Source of the DNA: an uncultured Clostridia bacterium
Lineage (GTDB): Bacteria > Bacillota > Clostridia > Christensenellales > DTU072
Reading direction: 5' to 3'
DNA: 5,285 nt
NCBI GenBank assembly: GCA_944350065.1
Contig: CALVOD010000094.1
Location: 1 to 5,285, forward strand
A program made the position numbers and the translations under genes. Shown in pieces: positions 1 to 5,285 of this stretch. The notes beneath the pieces are model-generated. The model saw nothing but the letters and a program-made list of their open reading frames with translations, was not told where the DNA came from and made no database searches. Within the stretch, counting starts at the first letter, position 1. Every line of letters begins with the position of its first letter.

Positions 1-3000
1 GCTTCGTTCTCGCCGTCGAACCAGACTTCTTTCAATTCGCGCGGCAGTATCTCTATGGCGAGCGCCACCACCTGATTATGGAAAACGGTATAAACGTAAG
101 TGAGTTTCGTTTCGCCGCCGATATGTCTGTTATTGATATCGTACTCGGTGTAGATCTGCATACCGTAGAGGGGATCGGCGGGATCGGAAGGATTGTAGTC
201 GAACGCCCACGGGAAGCTGCCCGTTTCGGGTTTGGTATTCTCGTCCACCTCGCCTTCTGCGGGCTCGTCGTATATCTTGGTGAAATTGAACGTCACGTCG
301 TTATAATGCTCGAAGAACCAGGTGACGAAATTGAGCGAAAGCTCCGCCTGCGTAAGTCCGCCGCCGGCGCCGAGAGTGTTCATATAATAGGCTTTGTAGA
401 GGAGATAGATATAGGGATCGACCTCTATCGTATCCGCCACGGGAGCCACGACGGAGCCCGAGGGAGTGAGGATATTGACGTACTTGTCGGTCTCTATCTC
501 GCGGTTGAGGACTTTGACGCGGACGTTCTTACGGAAAGTAGCCATTTTGCCTTCGCCGATCACGACGTAGGCGATGAAAATACCGCCGTTAATGGTGAGG
601 TCGTCCCAGCTCATCACGGGAACGTAATCGTCGTCGTCGAAAATGCTCTCCCAGGTTATCGTGCCCACTTTGTCGTAATAATCGCCGTTCCAGTCGATGA
701 GGGTGTAAGGTTCTTTATCCCAGTCGAGCCAGGCGGGCGCGTCGACATTGTTGGAATTGACGAGACCTATGACGGCTTTCCTGTCGGCGTAATCGCGGAT
801 ATAGAAGTAATTGTCCACGATATAATAGAGCACGTCGTAAGTATCGGTGCCGTCTTGGTCGTTTGTCACATTGAAGCGGTGAGCGTAGAAGCCGCTCATC
901 ACGTCGAAGACGAATTCGTGTCCGTTGATATCGAGCGTGCGCACGTAAATCGTCGCGTCCACTATTTCGGTCTCGATGATATAGTCGTCGGGATCCGCCG
1001 TGGATTCGTCGGGAACGCGGACTTCCACTTCTTTCTGACCGAATTTCTCGTCGAGGAGCTTTTGTTTGATCTCCTCCGTTTCGACGATATAGAAGTCGCC
1101 GTCGGAGTTATAGAGGATATTTTCCTCTCTGTCGTTGACGGCGTACCAGCCGGGTACGCGCATACCGAGCTCGTAAGAAACGCTTACCGTTCCGGTATTT
1201 ACGAAATCGGCGTAATAATATTTGACGTCCTCGTTAAGTATTTCGAGGGCTTTGTCGTATTTTGCCTGCGAGCCGAGCCCGATGATATAGATATCGTTCT
1301 CGAGATCGTAGAGGATCTCGTAGCCGAGGTCGTTGAAAACGGTGTAGTATTTGGAATCCTTGTCGTACACGGCGTGCAATTTGAATTCCGCGTTGTAGTT
1401 GGCGGTGAGGTTGTAATCGCCGTAATAAGCCGTCACCGTTGTGGGAATGGGCTCGAGAGGCTCCCATTTGTTGTATTCATCTTCATCATATACGAGGTCG
1501 TTGATGCGTTGTCTGCCGAAATCGGTAAGGATATGGACGTTATAATCTCTCTGCACGCCCATAAAGAGCCCTTTCGTGGAAGGCATGTAATACGCCTGGT
1601 TGTTGACGACTTCGATGCTGTTCTCGTCGTAAAGGAAGAAGAAATCGCGCGTTTCGACGCGGGTGCCGAAATCGAAATACACGGGAACGGTGTCATGGAG
1701 TTCCACTTCGTAAACGCTGTCGCCCACGATGTCTTCGAGCTCGCCCACCGTGTACATGGCGAAAGTGACTTCGAGCTGATCTATGTCGAACACGCGCTGT
1801 TTGAAGCCGATCTGAATGGAAACGGTACCGATGAGTTCGTCCACGCGGAAGAAGTCTTTAATGGTCTGGTTGGAAGTGGTGACGCGGATGACGTCGGGCT
1901 CGAAAGTCGCCCAGGAGTCTTCCATCAGCGCCTGAACGATATCGGTAAGGCCCATGACTATATCCTCGTCCTCGTTATCGAAGTCGTAGCCCATATAGTT
2001 ATAGAAGCCCTTGATGAAATGGTCTTCTCGGACTTTGAATTTAGGCATACCTTCGATGCAAATGTAATCGAGCCAGACGTAGCCGAGTTCTTCTACGGGG
2101 TCTGCGGTATTGAGGCTGACGTCGTTGGCGTAAACGCGCGCAAGCGGCGTGACCTGATCCTGAACGACCATGTAGAGGTAAAGGCTGAAAGCGCTACGGG
2201 CGCTGCGAGTCCATCTGCCGTTATCGAGGATTTGTTCGCGTATGTACTGGTCGTAATAGAGCGTGAAATAAATATCCGCGGCTTCGGGCAGGATAAAGGG
2301 CGTATTGAGCCCGCTCTCGTCGCCCATAAACGAGCCGAACAGTTGCGAAAGGTCCACTTCTTCGGTAGCCGCGAAGATGAATTGTCCTTCGAGGTAGCCG
2401 GAATAAGTCATAACGTCTTCGAGGGGCTTGAAGCCGTCGAAGCTCGGGAAAACGATTTTGACGTATTCGCCGATATGCTGCGGATAGAGGTCGAGGCGCA
2501 TAATGAGTTGAGGACCGTTCTGCTCGATTTCCTCCTCCGACATTTCGGCGGTGGTGTAGACTTCGAGGCGGATGCTGAATGCGTCCACGTCGTAAGTGAT
2601 GTAGAAATAAGATTTTTCGATAAGTTCTTCCACGCTTATGCCGAGAATAGCGGCGATGCTTTCGATATCGATATTGAATTGCTGGTTAATGAGCAGGATC
2701 AGCTGTTCCGTCGTATAATCGACGCCCGTTTCGCTCGTTTCGGACAAAATGGTCCTTATGAGCTCGAAGTCCACTTTGATCTGAATGGTGGCGCGCGAAG
2801 ACGGATCGTTCTCGTCCTTCATCGTGGATTCCATATTGGCGATGATCGTGCTCGTTATCGTTTCGTACTGGCTTTCGCCGTCCTCCGAAGTCGATTCGCC
2901 GTACAATATGTTGTCGACGGCAATGACTATGTACTTGTCTACGAATTCGAAAAGCTGGGCGAGGGTGTCCGCGAGATCGAAGCCCCCGCGGTAGGCTTTC

Positions 3001-4388
3001 GGCAAGCCTATATCCTCGATTTTGACGCCTCCGTAGAGGTCCTGCAAGCCCTGAACGTCGATATAAGTAAGTTCGTTGGCGTAATAAAGTCCGATGATGA
3101 GGTCGTCGGTCGCGAGGTCTCTGCACTGCATGAAGACTTTGTTGATAGAGTTGTCGATCTCGTTCATATCGGTACGGAGAAGAACGTCGAGTTTGAGGTC
3201 GAGCATCGGGATATACATATCGCCGGTGTACTCGTAATTACCGTAATCGTAAAGGGTGTAGCCTTCTTTGTCGAAAACGATATTGGTCGAAACGCGCACC
3301 GAATATTCCGCGGCGATATGCGCGGTATAAGGAACGGTTTCGCGGACCGTACCGAGCACGGGGTCGGTGTGCGACACCTCGGAATCGCCCGAAACGTCGA
3401 GAATGAGAGCCGTCATTATCTCTTTGTTGATATTCTCGTCGGGAGTCATAACGAATTCCATATCGGAGTTGATCGTCGTGAACGAGGTATTGCCGAGGGT
3501 GGAAATGAGGAAGCCGAGGTATTTATTGCTCAACGGGTCGAGCTTGTCCTCGTAGGGGCTGAAAATACCCTGCACGAATTCGGTGATGTCCTCGCGAAGG
3601 GTATTGAGGTTGACGTTGCTGAAGAAAATCGTGGCGTCGTCGCCGTTCAAAGTCTGTTTGTAGTTATTGGTGATGGCGAGGTTAAGCGCTTCGCGCAAAC
3701 TCTGGAAGGACGTATCCGCCGTACCGTCCTCGGAAGCGGAGCCGATGAGCGTCTCGAGGTTGAAATTGGTAATAAGCCTTATAAGCTGCTGATACAGAAC
3801 GGAATCGCCGAAATCCTCGAATATTCTCTTGCTTCCCTGAAGATTGAGGTAGAGGTCGTTACCGGCGTCGGCGCTGTTGGGGTTGATACCGTCGAAATAG
3901 AAACCGATGAGCATCTCGTTGGTAGAGCCGTCGTACCACTCGAGAATGACGTCGGAATAACGTATGAGGTCGTTATGCTTGGCGAGGGCTTCCTCGTCCA
4001 CGAGGGGAAGTCCCGTATCCTGGTCGAGAATGATGTTGCCGTTCTCATCCTTGATTTCGTAAGGATAAGTGTAGAGGTTGGCTTGAAGATTGAGTCGGAA
4101 AGCGGAACCCGTCTCGGTGTTTATCGTGACGTTCGCGCCGACGTAATAGCCGGTGGTGGAAACGACGTCCGAGTCGAGGTGGGTAAGCAGGTTTTCCATA
4201 CTGTCGACCGCCCTGTCGATAGCCTGATCCTTAGTGGTGTGATCTATCCACTTGTCGTTGTCGGGGTTTTCGAGAATGGGGTACTTATCCTGATAAGGCG
4301 TTTCCACGGGATCGCAAGCCGCAAGCACTCCGACGAGCAGCGCCGCGAAAATGAGCAGTAGCAGGATTTTTTTGAGGTGACGGGACAT
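1..4388 (-). CDS. Giant secreted lipoprotein, multidomain, function unknown (3' end beyond window)
   Basis: The frame is open for 1,462 complete codons with no stop before the left edge, so the C-terminus is missing. The start is ATG at 4388-4386, 4 nt after GGAGGG. Residues 1-7 (MSRHLKK) form a basic n-region, 8-21 a hydrophobic core, and L22-A23-A24-C25 a lipobox. The protein should therefore be exported by Sec, lipidated at C25 by Lgt, cut by signal peptidase II and anchored on the outer face of the membrane. The mature part is rich in Asp, Glu, Tyr, Asn and Phe and has alternating hydrophobic strands. Only three Cys are present (25, 422, 777). Related strand patterns recur near 96-210, 392-470, 603-650 and 733-790. 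A Tyr-rich motif recurs at 1022-1239, and two Ig-like segments end near 1298 and 1453. I see no catalytic motif and recognise no named family. A binding, adhesion or surface-structural role is an inference. The gene call is firm; the function is unknown. Confidence 0.93.
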   Translation of the reverse strand, partial: MSRHLKKILLLLIFAALLVGVLAACDPVETPYQDKYPILENPDNDKWIDHTTKDQAIDRAVDSMENLLTHLDSDVVSTTGYYVGANVTINTETGSAFRLNLQANLYTYPYEIKDENGNIILDQDTGLPLVDEEALAKHNDLIRYSDVILEWYDGSTNEMLIGFYFDGINPNSADAGNDLYLNLQGSKRIFEDFGDSVLYQQLIRLITNFNLETLIGSASEDGTADTSFQSLREALNLAITNNYKQTLNGDDATIFFSNVNLNTLREDITEFVQGIFSPYEDKLDPLSNKYLGFLISTLGNTSFTTINSDMEFVMTPDENINKEIMTALILDVSGDSEVSHTDPVLGTVRETVPYTAHIAAEYSVRVSTNIVFDKEGYTLYDYGNYEYTGDMYIPMLDLKLDVLLRTDMNEIDNSINKVFMQCRDLATDDLIIGLYYANELTYIDVQGLQDLYGGVKIEDIGLPKAYRGGFDLADTLAQLFEFVDKYIVIAVDNILYGESTSEDGESQYETITSTIIANMESTMKDENDPSSRATIQIKVDFELIRTILSETSETGVDYTTEQLILLINQQFNIDIESIAAILGISVEELIEKSYFYITYDVDAFSIRLEVYTTAEMSEEEIEQNGPQLIMRLDLYPQHIGEYVKIVFPSFDGFKPLEDVMTYSGYLEGQFIFAATEEVDLSQLFGSFMGDESGLNTPFILPEAADIYFTLYYDQYIREQILDNGRWTRSARSAFSLYLYMVVQDQVTPLARVYANDVSLNTADPVEELGYVWLDYICIEGMPKFKVREDHFIKGFYNYMGYDFDNEDEDIVMGLTDIVQALMEDSWATFEPDVIRVTTSNQTIKDFFRVDELIGTVSIQIGFKQRVFDIDQLEVTFAMYTVGELEDIVGDSVYEVELHDTVPVYFDFGTRVETRDFFFLYDENSIEVVNNQAYYMPSTKGLFMGVQRDYNVHILTDFGRQRINDLVYDEDEYNKWEPLEPIPTTVTAYYGDYNLTANYNAEFKLHAVYDKDSKYYTVFNDLGYEILYDLENDIYIIGLGSQAKYDKALEILNEDVKYYYADFVNTGTVSVSYELGMRVPGWYAVNDREENILYNSDGDFYIVETEEIKQKLLDEKFGQKEVEVRVPDESTADPDDYIIETEIVDATIYVRTLDINGHEFVFDVMSGFYAHRFNVTNDQDGTDTYDVLYYIVDNYFYIRDYADRKAVIGLVNSNNVDAPAWLDWDKEPYTLIDWNGDYYDKVGTITWESIFDDDDYVPVMSWDDLTINGGIFIAYVVIGEGKMATFRKNVRVKVLNREIETDKYVNILTPSGSVVAPVADTIEVDPYIYLLYKAYYMNTLGAGGGLTQAELSLNFVTWFFEHYNDVTFNFTKIYDEPAEGEVDENTKPETGSFPWAFDYNPSDPADPLYGMQIYTEYDINNRHIGGETKLTYVYTVFHNQVVALAIEILPRELKEVWFDGENE
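4314..4388 (-). other. Lipoprotein signal peptide and lipobox (residues 1-25)
   Basis: Three features are seen directly: His and two Lys at positions 4-7, a run of Leu, Ile, Val and Ala from 8 to 21, and L-A-A-C at 22-25. This matches the bacterial type II signal peptide consensus, with cleavage expected between A24 and C25. Residue 26 is Asp. It argues strongly that the minus strand is the coding strand, because the overlapping plus-strand frame has no such signal. Confidence 0.92.
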
Positions 4389-4392
4389 TTTA

Positions 4393-4398
4393 CCCTCC
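4393..4398 (-). promoter_or_regulatory. Shine-Dalgarno GGAGGG for the lipoprotein gene
   Basis: The minus strand reads GGAGGG, then TAAA, then ATG. This is a near-perfect anti-16S match at normal spacing. It fixes the start codon at 4388 and the direction of the gene. Confidence 0.93.
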
Positions 4399-4424
4399 GT
4401 ATGCGCGCGGGCGGAAACGCGCTT

Positions 4425-4442
4425 GCCGCGCGAAAGCGCGGC
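4425..4442. repeat. Perfect 7-bp GC hairpin in the leader
   Basis: GCCGCGC and GCGCGGC flank a 4-nt loop, GAAA on the plus strand and TTTC on the minus strand. It ends 26 nt upstream of the ribosome binding site, so it does not hide that site by itself. No T-run follows on either strand, so it is not a typical intrinsic terminator. Confidence 0.7.
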
Positions 4443-4514
4443 TATGCCCGATAAATTAAATTTTAACTGCGTAACGCGCGCGGATAATAAACGCGGGCGC
4501 CGCCCGTAATACTT

Positions 4515-4535
4515 CGGCGCGCCCACGGCGCGCCC
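4515..4535. repeat. Direct repeat of CGGCGCGCCC, also forming a hairpin
   Basis: CGGCGCGCCC occurs at 4515-4524 and again at 4526-4535. Because the core GGCGCGCC is itself palindromic, the two copies can also pair as an 8-bp stem with a 3-nt loop (CAC). Both copies lie in the transcribed leader. The GC-rich composition makes chance partly responsible. Confidence 0.6.
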
Positions 4536-4587
4536 GTTGCTCCGCGCGCAGCGAACGACGAAAAACGCCTCTACGCGCGTTAAATAT

Positions 4588-4616
4588 AATATATTATATA
4601 TAAAGGGGGAAGTCAA
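4588..4616 (-). promoter_or_regulatory. Sigma-A/sigma-70 type promoter of the lipoprotein gene
   Basis: On the minus strand the -35 box TTGACT (4616-4611) is followed by a 17-bp spacer and the -10 box TATATT (4593-4588). It lies inside an AT-rich tract between GC-rich flanks. TATAAT occurs in the same tract, but only 12 bp from the -35 box, so TATATT is preferred. Transcription should begin near 4581, giving a leader of about 190 nt. No other promoter of this quality is visible between the gene and the right edge. Confidence 0.75.
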
Positions 4617-4933
4617 TACCCGATCCGTAAAATTATAGGAAAAGTTGCCTCTCCCCGCCCGTTTCGGGCATATCGGGAAGTCCGTCGCGGTAAAGTATCG
4701 CCCCCGATCATTTCCGCTCCGCTCCCCTTTTCGCCGTCAATGCGCGGCACGCAAGACGATTTGAAAAATACAGCCGTTTATGCTGCCGTTATTGCGAAAA
4801 CGGTTGCCGAAACGCGATAAATAATTGAGATCGCGCGGTCTATACGCCGCTTGTGTCCGCCCCCTTTCGCGCCGCCTGCCGAAACCTTTTGCGGAAGCGG
4901 ATTTTGCAACTTTATACGATTATTTTACCGAAG
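4617..4933. other. Intergenic region with no recognised gene
   Basis: These 317 bases lie between the lipoprotein promoter and the terminator-like hairpin. Only very short frames occur: a 26-codon ATG frame on the plus strand (4740-4820) with no ribosome site, and a 32-codon frame on the minus strand (4711-4613) that runs into the promoter. Small inverted repeats exist, such as GCCCG/CGGGC at 4657-4669 and CCGTT/AACGG at 4786-4803, but none forms a larger structure that I can see. No insertion sequence ends, tRNA or CRISPR repeats are visible. Confidence 0.6.
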
Positions 4934-4977
4934 AATTAACTATACCGCCCCCTAACGGCAGGGCGGTATAGTTAATT
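4934..4977 (-). terminator. 17-bp perfect stem-loop, probable terminator of the candidate RNA
   Basis: AATTAACTATACCGCCC (4934-4950) and its exact reverse complement (4961-4977) flank a 10-nt loop. Read on the minus strand, the 3' arm ends AGTTAATT and is followed by CTTCGG, so the U-rich stretch is partly inside the stem and no clean U-tract follows. It could work in both directions. It separates the RNA candidate from the intergenic region before the lipoprotein promoter. A processing site or a remnant of a small palindromic element are alternatives. Confidence 0.55.
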
Positions 4978-5003
4978 GCGCTTACCTAACGGATAAGCGC
5001 AAT
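4975..5003. repeat. 10-bp perfect hairpin with CCTAACGG-type loop
   Basis: The minus strand reads ATTGCGCTTA, a 9-nt loop, then TAAGCGCAAT. The loop TCCGTTAGG can fold further into two C-G pairs over a GUUA tetraloop, leaving one bulged U. The stem starts exactly where the closing helix of the candidate RNA ends (5004/5003), so the two could stack. Its last three bases (4975-4977) are shared with the next hairpin. Confidence 0.8.
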
Positions 5004-5126
5004 CGTAAACACCCTGCGGGCGTATCTTTTCGCCCGCTTCCTTGAGAGCGTCGCTTGACACGGAACCGTAGATCTTCGCTCCTACGCTTCGAAGCAGACG
5101 AAAATCTATCTCCCTCGGGTGCCGAC

Positions 5127-5150
5127 TACGTTAAGAAAACTGTACGTTAA
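5127..5150. repeat. Direct repeat TACGTTAA, 16-bp period
   Basis: TACGTTAA occurs at 5127-5134 and 5143-5150. The first copy overlaps the 5' strand of the closing helix of the RNA candidate. The repeat could be an operator-like pair or chance in an AT-rich stretch. Confidence 0.4.
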
Positions 5151-5175
5151 ACATTGTAAATAATTAAATATGCGA

Positions 5176-5181
5176 ATTATA
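5176..5181 (-). promoter_or_regulatory. Possible -10 box (TATAAT) upstream of the candidate RNA
   Basis: The minus strand carries a perfect TATAAT within an AT-rich tract, about 46 bp before the first helix of the RNA candidate. At the matching -35 position (about 5204-5199) the sequence is AAATGC, which is a poor match, and there is no TG extension. It is the best promoter element present for that transcript, but weak on its own. Confidence 0.3.
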
Positions 5182-5285
5182 ACTTTTGCACATATCGCGC
5201 ATTTTGCGCCCGAGAGCGGTGGATTTTTGTTTAGGTGCAAGGGTAGGCGCGAAGGCTGTAGTTTTACGCCGAGCAACGCTCCCGA

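Larger units (their letters stand above)
4389..4581 (-). other. Long GC-rich 5' leader of the lipoprotein mRNA
   Basis: About 190 nt separate the expected transcription start from the ATG. The leader holds several short perfect GC stems: 4425-4431 with 4436-4442, 4494-4498 with 4502-4506, and two copies of GGCGCGCC at 4516-4523 and 4527-4534. An AT-rich stretch (about 4451-4467) interrupts them. It contains no open frame with a credible ribosome site. I recognise no riboswitch class or T-box signature. It could affect mRNA stability or translation, but nothing in the sequence shows this. Confidence 0.55.
4934..5130 (-). ncRNA. Candidate structured RNA of about 200 nt, family not identified
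   Basis: Helices found by eye, read on the minus strand: 5130-5127 with 5007-5004 (CGTA/TACG), 5122-5117 with 5014-5009 (GCACCC/GGGTGT), 5112-5109 with 5047-5044 (GAGA/TCTC), 5107-5099 with 5078-5070 (9 bp), and 5037-5031 with 5022-5016 (GCGGGCG/CGCCCGC). Two further hairpins, 5003-4975 and 4977-4934, follow immediately. The 9-bp stem and the closing stem each contain a pair that is G-U on the minus strand but C-A on the plus strand, which favours minus-strand transcription. Together this is a multibranched domain followed by a terminator-like hairpin, as expected of a stand-alone RNA or a cis-regulatory leader. The branched shape does not resemble 6S RNA. The Clostridial raiA-motif RNA is of similar size and worth testing, but I cannot confirm a match. 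Both the ends and the fold are inferred. Confidence 0.5.

Noticed and set aside
78..4361. 1,427-aa plus-strand open reading frame
   Set aside because: It has no ribosome binding site or signal and an antisense-type composition dominated by Val, Glu, Ile and Asp. It lies codon-on-codon opposite a gene with a strong Shine-Dalgarno, promoter and lipobox signal peptide.
4585..4590. Plus-strand TATAAT in the AT-rich tract
   Set aside because: There is no -35 element at proper spacing and no gene downstream on the plus strand. The tract is better used as the minus-strand promoter.
4613..4711. Minus-strand 32-codon ATG frame preceded by a GGAG
   Set aside because: It runs into the -35 box of the lipoprotein promoter, is Arg-rich as chance GC-rich frames are, and has no clear promoter of its own.
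4740..4820. Plus-strand 26-codon ATG frame
   Set aside because: There is no Shine-Dalgarno and no promoter, and the length is expected by chance.
4934..5003. Inverted repeats as ends of an insertion sequence or a CRISPR array
   Set aside because: The arms are only 9-10 nt apart with no transposase, no target duplication and no regularly spaced repeats. They are hairpins, not element ends.
4972..5130. Minus-strand frame of 52 codons covering the candidate RNA
   Set aside because: It reads plausibly (for example SVSSDALKEAGEK) but has no ATG and no ribosome site. It is closed just upstream by a stop and its sequence is explained better by paired RNA stems. I kept the RNA interpretation.
5106..5285. 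Minus-strand frame of 59 codons open from the right edge, reading ...SFLNVVGTRGR then stop
   Set aside because: It uses CTA, TTA and ATA freely, unlike the lipoprotein gene, and crosses an AT-rich tract with a TATAAT box. No start is visible. It could be the tail of an upstream gene, but nothing supports this.

Overview
The window holds one very large, incomplete protein gene on the minus strand (4388 down to the left edge, continuing beyond it) and about 900 bases of non-coding DNA to its right. The gene encodes a secreted lipoprotein: a strong Shine-Dalgarno, a signal peptide ending in the lipobox LAAC, then more than 1,430 acidic, tyrosine-rich residues that look like repeated beta-sheet modules. 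No stop occurs in its 1,462 complete codons. An almost equally long plus-strand reading frame (78..4361) lies codon-on-codon over it. I treat that frame as an antisense shadow, not a gene.

Layout from right to left, in the direction of minus-strand transcription. 5285-5131 is AT-rich in part and has one TATAAT box. 5130-4934 can be folded by eye into a compact series of helices: a long-range closing stem, internal hairpins, and two consecutive hairpins capped by the same 8-nt sequence. I propose a minus-strand structured RNA of about 200 nt ending in a terminator-like hairpin; I could not assign it to a known family. 4933-4617 holds nothing I recognise. 4616-4588 is a good housekeeping promoter (TTGACT, 17 bp, TATATT) facing the lipoprotein gene. 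4581-4389 is a leader of about 190 nt, rich in GCGC hairpins, ending in the ribosome binding site.

The organism is most likely an uncultured, roughly 50% G+C member of the Bacillota, probably Clostridia. This is inferred from the strong GGAGGG site, the sigma-A-like promoter and the style of the large acidic surface lipoprotein. No marker gene confirms it. The lipoprotein appears to be transcribed alone from its own promoter, with the RNA candidate as a separate upstream unit on the same strand.
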